From Helicobacter sp. (GTDB taxonomy: Bacteria; Campylobacterota; Campylobacteria; Campylobacterales; Helicobacteraceae): DNA of 14,032 nucleotides. The translations under genes and the position numbers were made by a program. This document shows, piece after piece, positions 6,280 through 12,855 of this stretch. Every line of letters starts with the position of its first letter. Positions within the stretch are counted from its first letter, which is position 1. The DNA lies in the NCBI GenBank assembly GCA_014799985.1, contig JAAVGZ010000037.1, forward strand, positions 51,495 to 65,526, given 5' to 3'. The notes beneath the pieces were generated by a model that was not told the DNA's origin, searched no databases, and was given only the letters and a program-made list of their open reading frames with translations.

Positions 6280-8401
6280 CCATTCCAAGCTCATCGATGA
6301 GTGTTTCGAGCGATTCTTTGAACAATGCCTTTGCGCGATACAGCCCGCCCAAACTCTCACAAATCTCCTGAATATCGGCAATTTCGGCGATTCCATTTGC
6401 AATGATGTAATCTCTGATGAGCTCCAAAAATGCCTCCTGCTCGGGGCTGAAGCGCATGCCTTTTTGCATGCAGCGTCCTATCCACAAATTATAGCGCGAA
6501 ATGGAAACAATTGCAAAATCTTGCAGCCTATCGTCATGATGCAGCGCGCAGCGCACGAGGCTGATGAGATTCGTGAGGTTCTTGCTCGGATTCCTGCTCA
6601 CCCTGTCTTTATCGCGCAAAGCAAACGCATTCCAGAGGCTTGGAATGTCCATGGAATCGCGCTTTAGCTTGGTTGCGAGCTCGCTAATCACCCTATATGT
6701 CAGGTGGCGATTCTTGTAATCTCGCGCATAGATGATGCTTAGAGCCTCGATTTCGTCCTTGTTTCTCAAGATAAAATCAAGGAATCTGTTGATGAGATTC
6801 TGCGCATTTTGTGTGTCAAAGCCCGTGTGTAGCACGCAATCTTGCGAGGTTTCATCGATATAAATCTTGCTCTTTCTTGCCATTGCTAGAAGCTGATTGC
6901 AAAAGCTTTCGTCCCTGAAAATCTCTAGCGGATTGGTTGGGGATTCCTTGTTGTGGGATTCCTCTTTTTGAGATTCTTCGCCTAAAGGCTCAGAATGACA
7001 AATAGGAGATTCAGAATGACAAGGGAGGGGCTCGGAATGGCAAAATGGGGGCTTAGAATGACAAGAGGAGGGCACAGAATCGCAAATGGGAGATTTGGAA
7101 TCGCTCAAGGGGGTTTCGGCTTGGCAGGGAGGCTCGGCATGACACAAAGAATCTTCAGCTTGGCAGCTGGAAATCTCGGTTTGGCAAGGTGAGGGCGCGG
7201 ATTGAAAGAGCGAGTGTTCGGAACACTCCGAATCGGCAAACTCCAAAATCTCGCCCGCGAGGGCGCAGAGGCTCTTGCCGCTCGAATCTTTTAGGCTCGC
7301 ATTATCGTCATCGCCTAGTTTGAGTTCTAGGCGACTTAGCCTCGAGGCAAAGCTTAGCAGCACATCTTTTTCATAGTCGCCTTTTTCCACGCTCTCGCGT
7401 ATGCAATTTAAAATCTCTTTGAAGTTTAAAGACTTTTTGCGCTCAAGCGGACGCGAATCGAGCTTTTGGCTCTCGCTCACGCCGACTGCGTCTATCACAT
7501 AAAAATGCGTCTTGGAATCTGCGTTTGGCGTAACCGCGCGTAAATCCTCGCGATGAATGCTGCGCACGCCGCGCCCAACCATTTGCGCATAATAGCTCGC
7601 CGACTTAATGTCGCGCATAAAAATCAAAACTTCGAGCGGCTTAATGTCTGTGCCTGTGGCTATCATATCCACGGTTACGGCGATTCTAAATTGCTTGGAG
7701 TTTCTAAAGCCATTAATCAGCTCGTGCGGATTCTGATTGCCGATATTACGCGTCAAAATATTCGAGCACTTGTCGCCATTGCCCATAAATGCTGCGGTGG
7801 CATTCATCGATGATGATAAAATCAAACGTATCATAGTTTTGCCCGCGCCTGTTGCCATATAAACTAGCGCACGTTGCTTGTTGCTTTGCAACGATTTTTC
7901 TAAGCCAACGATTGCGTCTTTTTGGCAGTCGCGCAAACGCGCGCTTTCAAGCAAGGGGAGCTGCGAGATTCGAGCACGCAACGAGCTTGCATCATCAAGC
8001 TTTGCCTGCAATTCTTCGGGCGAGTGGAACGCAAAAATCTTGCGCGCCTTTGGCTTTGGCTCTTTGAGATTCGTAAAGAATAGCTCGTTTGCATTGCTTT
8101 GGTAGAGGAAAGTAATTGCGCCTAGCTCTTTTGCGAGATTTTGCGCATAACTTAGCGCCTGATTCTCCGCACCACTTAAAGCATTTGGCTTCTTTGCCTC
8201 TATCACCGCGCATGCTCTGCCTGCCACAAACAGCACATAATCTGCCCTCGTGCCGTTTTTGAGCACAAACTCACGTACAGCATAATGAGCCTTTGCCAAA
8301 TCGGGCTTAAACTCTTGAATGTTCAGAATCCTAAACCCCGCTTCGCAAAGCAATTTGTCAATCTCTAGCCGCGCTTCTTGTTCTGGCTTCAAAACCACCA
8401 C
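6266..8401 (-). pseudogene. hsdR: Type I restriction endonuclease subunit HsdR, inactivated by two internal deletions
   Basis: HsdR supplies the nuclease and ATP-driven DNA-translocation activity of type I RM. The nuclease domain is intact: RADYVLFVAGRACAVIEAKK (52-71) gives the PD-(D/E)xK residues and QALSY (81-85) the QxxxY motif. Motif I is ATGAGKT (183-189); motifs V and VI are TVDMIATGTDIKPLE (243-257) and QMVGRGVR (273-280). A C-terminal EcoEI-type domain ends at residue 711. Between motifs I and V only about 50 residues remain where the family has over 300. Residues about 190-217 have no family resemblance because they are read out of frame: the next frame at 7748-7835 encodes FIIIDECHRSIYGQW and QVLEYFDA (motif II), then a stop. 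Two deletions thus removed motifs Ia, III and IV, and the second restored the frame. Residues about 395-487 are a repeat insertion. The GTG at 8401 is one possible start; TTG at 8392 has better GAGG spacing. Restriction activity is very unlikely. Confidence 0.9.
6941..7219. repeat. In-frame tandem repeat insertion in hsdR
   Basis: The stretch holds repeated units of roughly 24 bp of the type AGAATGACAA(G/A)-GGAGGG, beginning with the GATTCTTCGCCTAAAGGCTCAGAATGACAA-type half element found in hsdS. On the coding strand it reads as a run of C(H/Q)(S/A)(E/K)P-like units, e.g. CHSEPLP, CHSESPI, CHSEPLGEESQ (residues about 395-487). It separates the helicase part from the C-terminal domain (EIFRDESFCNQLL). 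The proline- and cysteine-rich linker is not part of the HsdR family and derives from the same dispersed repeat. Confidence 0.8.
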
Positions 8402-8421
8402 CTCACCATAAATAATCTATT

Positions 8422-8430
8422 ATTATAGCA
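8422..8430 (-). promoter_or_regulatory. Extended -10 promoter of hsdR
   Basis: The reverse strand shows TGCTATAAT (TG-n-TATAAT), a perfect extended -10 element, about 20-30 bases upstream of the possible hsdR starts. No strong -35 is visible, as is usual for housekeeping promoters of this group. It would drive the whole minus-strand operon and is divergent from the sigma-54 promoter at 8460-8477. Confidence 0.6.
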
Positions 8431-8459
8431 CAACAAAGCACAGAATCTGCCGTGCCAAC

Positions 8460-8477
8460 AAGGCACAATTTTTGCTT
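8460..8477 (+). promoter_or_regulatory. Sigma-54 (RpoN) promoter, -24/-12
   Basis: AAGGCACAATTTTTGCTT has GG at 8462-8463 and GC at 8474-8475 separated by exactly 10 bases, with GGCAC at -24 and TTTGCTT at -12. This fits the RpoN consensus and the -12 form common in Helicobacter and Campylobacter. Transcription would begin near 8487, giving a leader of about 26 bases that includes the ribosome-binding site of the 107-aa gene. In these organisms RpoN mainly serves middle flagellar genes. Confidence 0.7.
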
Positions 8478-8512
8478 GTGGTATTGCAAGATTCCAAACA
8501 CAAAGGAAAAAT

Positions 8513-8836
8513 ATGAAAATAGATTCCAACTTCTCGACACTGCAACAAACCATAGCAAAAGAGAAAACAAAGGCGCAAGACGAGGCAGACAACGACACAG
8601 AGGGCGCAGAGAACGCGTGGTTTGCGCAATTGCTCGCCAACCTCGAGAACAAATCGCTCGACCAAATCGCCGAGCGGCTCAAAGACACGCCCAACTATCT
8701 CGAACAAATCGCCTTTGAGCGCGAGCAAAAAGGCGCGAAAGACCCCGCGCCGCTCTATGCCATAAATGGCGCGCAAGACCATCTCGAAAAAATCCTCGAA
8801 CAAGTGCAGATTCGTAACAAATTGCGCGAAAATTAG
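8513..8836 (+). CDS. Small hypothetical protein, RpoN-controlled by its promoter
   Basis: The 107-residue, soluble, highly charged protein has no signal peptide or membrane segment. The ATG is preceded by AAAGGA five bases upstream. Residues 15-32 are acidic and Q/E/K-rich (probably disordered); residues 34-105 look helical (ENAWFAQLLANLENKSLDQ, LEKILEQVQIRNKL). I recognise no family. The sigma-54 promoter upstream links it to the flagellar regulon by analogy: several small proteins of unknown function are RpoN-dependent in C. jejuni and H. pylori. It lies 70 bp before purH on the same strand, so readthrough into purH is possible. Coding is supported by the promoter, ribosome-binding site and codon use like the downstream genes. 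Confidence 0.75.
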   Translation: MKIDSNFSTLQQTIAKEKTKAQDEADNDTEGAENAWFAQLLANLENKSLDQIAERLKDTPNYLEQIAFEREQKGAKDPAPLYAINGAQDHLEKILEQVQIRNKLREN

Positions 8837-8878
8837 CGACCAAAACGGGCAAACGCAAAACGATTAGCCAACTCCTTG

Positions 8879-8884
8879 TATCAT
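8879..8884 (+). promoter_or_regulatory. Possible -10 box of purH
   Basis: TATCAT directly preceded by TTG lies 23 bases before the purH ATG. It is one mismatch from TATAAT and no -35 is evident. It would give purH a promoter separate from the RpoN gene upstream. Weak evidence. Confidence 0.25.
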
Positions 8885-8906
8885 GCAAAGAAAAAAGGAT
8901 AGGACG

Positions 8907-10430
8907 ATGAAAGCCCTGCTTAGCGTGAGCGACAAAAGCGGAATCGTTGCGTTTGCAAAGGAGCTTTGCGCGTTTGGGTATGAGATTCTCTCGACAGGAG
9001 GGACGCTCGCGGCGCTGCGCGAGGCGGAAATTTCTGCGACAGATGTTGGCGATTACACGGGCAGCGGCGAGCTCTTCGGCGGGCGCGTCAAGACATTGCA
9101 CCCCAAAATCCACGGTGGGATTCTCTTTCGCCGTGAGCAAGACGCGGAGGTGGCGGAGGAACACGGAATCGAGCCCATCGACCTTGTTTGCGTCAACCTC
9201 TACCCGTTTGCCGCGACCGTGCAGAGCACGAACGATTGGGATACGATTATCGAAAACATCGACATCGGGGGACCGGCGCTCATTCGCGCGGCGGCGAAGA
9301 ACTTCGCCGATGTGATTGTGCTGACAAGCCCAAACGATTACGCGACAGCTCTTGACGCGCTCAAGAACGGCGGCAACACGCTCGACTTTCGGCGCGGGCT
9401 TATGCAAAAAGCCTTCGAGCACACAGCCGCGTATGACGCGATGATTGCGAACTATATGAACATGCGAATCGACAACAACTTCGGCGCGACACACTTCATC
9501 GCCGCGCACAAGGTCTGCGCGACAAGCTATGGCGAAAACCCACACCAACGCGGCGCACTCTACGAGACGGGCACGTTTTGGGGCAACATCGCCACGCTCA
9601 AGGGCGCGCCAAGCTTCAACAACTATGCCGACCTCAACCAAGCGCTAAAAATCGCGACAAACTTTGGCGCGCGCCCCGCTGTGGCGATTGTCAAGCATGG
9701 CAACCCATGCGGATTCGCGCTGCGCGACACATTGGCAGAATCGTACAAAGCCGCGCTCGCCTGCGACCCCATCTCTGCCTATGGCGGCGTTGCGGCGATT
9801 AATGGAATCCTCGATGAACCGCTCGCGAGGCTCATGAACGAACACTATCTCGAGGTCATCATCGCCGCGCAAATCACGCCAGAGGCGCAAGACGTCTTCG
9901 CGGCAAAGAAGCGCATCAAGCTCTTTGCGACAAACTCTGACGCTTTGCAGATTCCGCATGATTCTATCAACTTCAAGCACATCGAGGGCGGCTTTTTGCT
10001 CCAACAGGCAGACCGCGTGAGCGAGGCAGAAATCGCGAACATGCAATGCAAGAGCGCACGCACCGCGAGCGAACGCGAGCTCGAAGACCTCGCGATTGCC
10101 TACAAAATCGCGGCGCTCACGAAGTCTAATTGCATTGTCTATGTCAAAGACAAGGCGATGGTGGCGATTGGAATGGGCATGACAAGCCGTGTCGATGCCG
10201 CGCTCGCCGCGTTGCGCAAGGCAGATGAGCTCAAAATCGACATGCACGGCGCTGTTTGCGCGTCTGAAGCCTTCTTTCCGTTTCGCGACAGCATCGACAG
10301 CGCCGCGAGCGCGGGAATCACGGCGGTGATTCAGCCCGGCGGCTCGATTCGCGACAAAGAGGTTATCGAAGCCGCGAACGAACACGAAATCGCCCTCTAT
10401 TTCACGGGAACGCGACATTTCTACCATTAA
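8907..10430 (+). CDS. purH: Bifunctional AICAR transformylase / IMP cyclohydrolase PurH
   Basis: It catalyses the last two steps of purine synthesis: formylation of AICAR with 10-formyl-THF, then ring closure to IMP, in the cytoplasm. It has 507 residues, the usual length. The N-terminal IMP cyclohydrolase (MGS-like) domain shows SDKSGIVAFAKEL (8-20), EILSTGGTL (26-34) and VGDYTGSGELFGGRVKTLHP (47-66). The transformylase part shows SYGENPHQ (207-214), FNNYADLNQAL (237-247), the catalytic KHGNPCG (263-269) and the C-terminal TGTRHFYH. The ATG at 8907 is chosen over 8883 because AGGA precedes it and MKALLSVSDKSG is the family start. hemL follows after 13 bases, suggesting an operon. Presence of purH implies de novo purine synthesis, unlike H. 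pylori, which lacks most of it. The gene is visibly GC-rich, with GCG/GCC codons throughout. Confidence 0.98.
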   Translation: MKALLSVSDKSGIVAFAKELCAFGYEILSTGGTLAALREAEISATDVGDYTGSGELFGGRVKTLHPKIHGGILFRREQDAEVAEEHGIEPIDLVCVNLYPFAATVQSTNDWDTIIENIDIGGPALIRAAAKNFADVIVLTSPNDYATALDALKNGGNTLDFRRGLMQKAFEHTAAYDAMIANYMNMRIDNNFGATHFIAAHKVCATSYGENPHQRGALYETGTFWGNIATLKGAPSFNNYADLNQALKIATNFGARPAVAIVKHGNPCGFALRDTLAESYKAALACDPISAYGGVAAINGILDEPLARLMNEHYLEVIIAAQITPEAQDVFAAKKRIKLFATNSDALQIPHDSINFKHIEGGFLLQQADRVSEAEIANMQCKSARTASERELEDLAIAYKIAALTKSNCIVYVKDKAMVAIGMGMTSRVDAALAALRKADELKIDMHGAVCASEAFFPFRDSIDSAASAGITAVIQPGGSIRDKEVIEAANEHEIALYFTGTRHFYH

Positions 10431-10443
10431 TATAAGGAATCCT

Positions 10444-11739
10444 ATGCAACTCACATGCAGTATCAACGATTTTAACGAGGCAAAACAGGTGATTGTCGGC
10501 GGTGTCGATTCGCCCGTGCGCGCATTCAAGGCTGTCGGTGGCACGCCGCCGTTTATCCACAGCGCGAAGGGAATCTATCTCTATGACGAGGACAACAACC
10601 GCTACATCGACTTCGTCCAAAGCTGGGGACCGCTGCTTTTTGGGCATTGCGATGCCGACATCGAAGCCGCGCTCATCGACACGCTCAAGAAAGGCACGAG
10701 CTACGGCGCGCCCACAACGCTCGAAACCTACCTCGCCAAGCTCATCATCAATGCAGTCGAGGGCGTCGACAAGCTGCGCTTCGTAAACAGCGGCACAGAA
10801 GCCACGATGAGCGCCATTCGCCTCGCGCGCGCCCACACGAAGCGCGATGCGATTATCAAGTTCGAGGGCTGCTACCACGGGCACAGCGATTGCCTGCTCG
10901 TCCAAGCGGGCAGCGGGCTCGCGACCTTTGGCGCGCCAAGCTCGCCCGGAATCCCCGATTCGATTACGCGCCACACGCTGCTCGCGCGCTACAACGACAT
11001 CGAAAGTGTGCGCGACTGCTTCGCCAAAGCGCCGATTGCATGCGTCATCATCGAGCCCATCGCGGGCAACATGGGGCTTGTGCCCGCAAAAGTCGAGTTC
11101 TTGCAGGCATTGCGCGCGCTATGCGATGAGCACGGCGCCGTGCTGATTTTTGACGAAGTCATGAGCGGCTTTCGCGCCTCGCGCAGCGGCTCGTTTGCGT
11201 TTCATGGCGTCCGTGCCGACCTGCTCACGTTCGGCAAAGTCATCGGCGGCGGGCTGCCTGTCGGCGCGTTTGGGGGCAAAGACGACATCATGCAGCTGCT
11301 TAGCCCCGAAGGCGCGGTGTATCAGGCAGGCACGCTAAGCGGCAACCCGCTCGCGATGGCGGCGGGAATCGCCGCGCTTAGCAAGATTGCGCACGACAGC
11401 ACGCTCTATGAGCGCCTCGAGACGCTCGCAAACCAGCTGATGGACGGATTCCGCCAAGCGGCAGACGCGCAGAGAATCCCGCTCCAAACGACCGTGCGCG
11501 GAAGCATGTTTGGCTTCTTTTTCAACACCGCGCCCGTGAACAACTTCGATGACGCGCAAAAGTCGGACACGAAGATGTTCGCCCGATTCTTTCGCGGCTG
11601 CTTGGAACGCGGAATCTACCTCGCCTGCTCGCAGTTTGAGACAGGCTTTGTCTCGGCGCCGATGAACAGCGAACACATCGAGATGACCATCAGCATCGCC
11701 ACCGATGTTTTCAAAGAGATGGCAAATGGACGACTCTAA
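10444..11739 (+). CDS. hemL: Glutamate-1-semialdehyde 2,1-aminomutase HemL
   Basis: A PLP enzyme converting glutamate-1-semialdehyde to 5-aminolevulinate, the C5-pathway precursor of haem and other tetrapyrroles; cytoplasmic. It has 431 residues, full length. Motifs: GGVDSPVRAFKAVGGTP (19-35), NSGTEATMSAIRLARA (115-130), EGCYHGHSD (141-149), EPIAGNMG (204-211), DEVMSGFR (237-244) and TFGKVIGGGLPVGAFGG (262-278) with K265 as the PLP-binding lysine. AAGGA stands before the ATG. It follows purH by 13 bases, and its last codons overlap the start of the next gene by 14 bp, so the block is probably cotranscribed. No anomaly. Confidence 0.98.
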   Translation: MQLTCSINDFNEAKQVIVGGVDSPVRAFKAVGGTPPFIHSAKGIYLYDEDNNRYIDFVQSWGPLLFGHCDADIEAALIDTLKKGTSYGAPTTLETYLAKLIINAVEGVDKLRFVNSGTEATMSAIRLARAHTKRDAIIKFEGCYHGHSDCLLVQAGSGLATFGAPSSPGIPDSITRHTLLARYNDIESVRDCFAKAPIACVIIEPIAGNMGLVPAKVEFLQALRALCDEHGAVLIFDEVMSGFRASRSGSFAFHGVRADLLTFGKVIGGGLPVGAFGGKDDIMQLLSPEGAVYQAGTLSGNPLAMAAGIAALSKIAHDSTLYERLETLANQLMDGFRQAADAQRIPLQTTVRGSMFGFFFNTAPVNNFDDAQKSDTKMFARFFRGCLERGIYLACSQFETGFVSAPMNSEHIEMTISIATDVFKEMANGRL

Positions 11740-12016
11740 GCCCAAATACCGCGACCTCATCGTGGGGCTAAACGACCTCACGCTCGGAATCTCGCTCGTC
11801 ATCGCCGTGCTCATCGGCGTTGGGCTCGGCTATGGCTTGCGCTGGCTGTTTGGAATCGACTGGCTGTTGTGGGTCGGCGTTTTTTTCGGCGTTGCGGCGG
11901 CAATTCTGAATGTCTATAAAGCCTATAAACATCAGCAAAAAGAGCTGTCCGAGCTCGCGAACGACCCGAAATATCGCTACCAAAAACCCGCCGATGATGA
12001 CGAAGACGAGGATTAA
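11726..12016 (+). CDS. AtpZ/AtpI-family small membrane protein
   Basis: It has 96 residues from the ATG at 11726, which overlaps the hemL 3' end. Two membrane helices at about 18-38 (LTLGISLVIAVLIGVGLGYGL) and 44-64, joined by a short RWLFGIDW turn, match the AtpZ/AtpI (ATP synthase gene 1-like) pattern with its GxGLGY...N helical hairpin. The tail is hydrophilic and ends in DDDEDED. Family members associated with atp operons have been linked to F1Fo assembly or Mg/Ca transport; here no atp genes are adjacent. From memory a comparable protein sits next to hemL in H. pylori. An alternative in-frame ATG at 11705 lies further inside hemL and is less likely. Confidence 0.82.
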   Translation: MDDSKPKYRDLIVGLNDLTLGISLVIAVLIGVGLGYGLRWLFGIDWLLWVGVFFGVAAAILNVYKAYKHQQKELSELANDPKYRYQKPADDDEDED

Positions 12017-12533
12017 ACTCGCCGCGCTGCCGCTGCTCGCGCTACTTGTGGGCTTGCTCGGCGCGTGGGCTGTGGGTGGCTCGGCGTGGAGCGTTCTGGG
12101 CGGCTTTGTCGCAAGCGCGCTCGTGATTCTGGCGAGCTGGCAGCGCGCGTTTGCGAATGTCCAAAACGCGTTGCAATCCGATGCCGCTGTGGCTTTGGCG
12201 CACGAAACGACAGCGAGGCATGACGCGGAGCTCGCCGAGACGCTTTATGCGCAAAAGGAAAACGCGGAATCGGGGCAACCATCGGAGTCGGGCGCGGCAG
12301 ATTCCGAACCCAAAAAGCCCAAGCGCCTCGCCTTTTTTGCGCGCGGCTTTCGCAGCGGCGCGGGGCTTTTTGTCGCGCCCTTTCGCTTGGGGGCGTATGT
12401 CGTGCTGATTGTCATCTTTCTTGCGCTCTTGCGGCACAATGTCTTTGGCGTTTTCTCGTTTTTGTTTGGCAGCTTCCTCGCGCTTGGTGCGCTGCTTGTG
12501 TGTTTGTTGATAGAGAGCAAAACGAGGGATTGA
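11994..12533 (+). CDS. Four-helix integral membrane protein, unknown function
   Basis: It has 179 residues from ATG 11994 (a second ATG follows immediately) and overlaps the AtpZ-like gene by 23 bp, pointing to coupled translation. Hydrophobic segments lie at about 9-28 (LAALPLLALLVGLLGAWAVG), 30-50, 132-150 and 153-172, with a charged middle (residues 75-105, rich in E, K, P and S). The tandem overlap with an AtpI-like protein is suggestive, but no AtpI sequence match can be claimed. The GC-rich composition matches its upstream neighbours. No stable terminator is apparent after its stop. Confidence 0.75.
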   Translation: MMTKTRIKLAALPLLALLVGLLGAWAVGGSAWSVLGGFVASALVILASWQRAFANVQNALQSDAAVALAHETTARHDAELAETLYAQKENAESGQPSESGAADSEPKKPKRLAFFARGFRSGAGLFVAPFRLGAYVVLIVIFLALLRHNVFGVFSFLFGSFLALGALLVCLLIESKTRD

Positions 12534-12565
12534 AATTTCGCTAAAGTTTTTTTGGAATTGTACGA

Positions 12566-12571
12566 TATAAT
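12566..12571 (+). promoter_or_regulatory. Candidate sigma-70-type -10 box
   Basis: GATATAATATG contains a perfect TATAAT at 12566-12571, downstream of AT-rich DNA with T-runs (TTTTTTT near 12547-12553), as in Helicobacter housekeeping promoters. A transcript starting near 12578 would have a leader of about 280 bases through the repeats to the EF-hand gene, or could be a small RNA. Unconfirmed. Confidence 0.4.
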
Positions 12572-12607
12572 ATGAGACATTTTCACAATAGGCAAAAGTT
12601 TCCAAAT

Positions 12608-12641
12608 GTCATTGCGAGCCTACGAAGCAGGCGCGGCAATC
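12608..12641. repeat. TGTCATTGCGAGC-type dispersed repeat
   Basis: It starts TGTCATTGCGAGCCTACGAA and ends GCGCGGCAATC. The start of this element (14 bases including TGTCATTGCGAGC) and its GCAATC end recur at 13981-14011, flanking the EF-hand gene in the same orientation. It is typical of REP-like intergenic repeats. Confidence 0.6.
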
Positions 12642-12663
12642 AACAAGCAAAGAATCCCAAATA

Positions 12664-12749
12664 TTGTCATTCTGAACTCGCGCAAGCGAGTGAAGAATCT
12701 CAATTTGCAAAAATCATGAGATGTTTCGGCTATCGCCTCAACATGACAA
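12664..12749. repeat. Palindromic TTGTCAT...ATGACAA element, intergenic copy
   Basis: The ends TTGTCATTCTGA and CTCAACATGACAA are imperfect inverted repeats. Internally ACTCGC-GCAA-GCGAGT (12676-12691) is a perfect 6-bp hairpin with a GCAA tetraloop, and GAAGAATCTC/GAGATG follow. It is the intergenic counterpart of the units at 1510-1881 and 2620-2709. Confidence 0.7.
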
Positions 12750-12751
12750 AT

Positions 12752-12811
12752 GGAGGTGCGATTTCAATCGCACAAATAAAATCTAATGTGTGCGGCTAAA
12801 ACCGCACCTCC
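12752..12811. repeat. REPIN-like inverted pair of GGAGGTGCG hairpins
   Basis: Two 22-base hairpin units face each other: GGAGGTGCGA...TCGCAC (12752-12773) and GTGCGGCT-AA-like loop-CCGCACCTCC (12790-12811), 16 bases apart, so the whole 60 bp is itself palindromic with TGGAGGTGCG/CGCACCTCCA ends. The left unit is identical to 2080-2101 in hsdS. Paired hairpins with a short spacer are the layout of REPINs. Confidence 0.75.
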
Positions 12812-12855
12812 AATACAATGATAAATATTCATTAAAACAAGGAGTTAAAATAGCA

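Larger units (their letters stand above)
12534..12855. other. 322-bp intergenic region filled with dispersed repeats
   Basis: No credible gene is present. From left to right it contains a perfect -10 box (12566-12571), a TGTCATTGCGAGC-type repeat (12608-12641), a palindromic TTGTCATTCTGA...CTCAACATGACAA element (12664-12749), a 60-bp inverted pair of GGAGGTGCG hairpins (12752-12811) and the ribosome-binding site of the EF-hand gene (AAGGAG, 12839-12844). The repeat families are the same as those read in frame in hsdS and hsdR. Confidence 0.7.

Noticed and set aside
8679..11814. Long open frames on the minus strand opposite purH and hemL (e.g. 8679-9641, 9645-10544, 10402-10974)
   Set aside because: They are antisense frames of two clearly identified GC-rich genes; composition keeps stops rare, the proteins are Arg/Ala/Val-rich without motifs, and no ribosome-binding sites were seen.
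12790..12855. GTG start adding 22 residues to the EF-hand protein
   Set aside because: The GTG lies in the right arm of the REPIN-like hairpin and has no ribosome-binding site; the ATG at 12856 has AAGGAG upstream.
12534..12855. Riboswitch or structured small RNA in the long leader of the EF-hand gene
   Set aside because: The structure seen is explained by dispersed hairpin repeats; no known riboswitch core was recognised.
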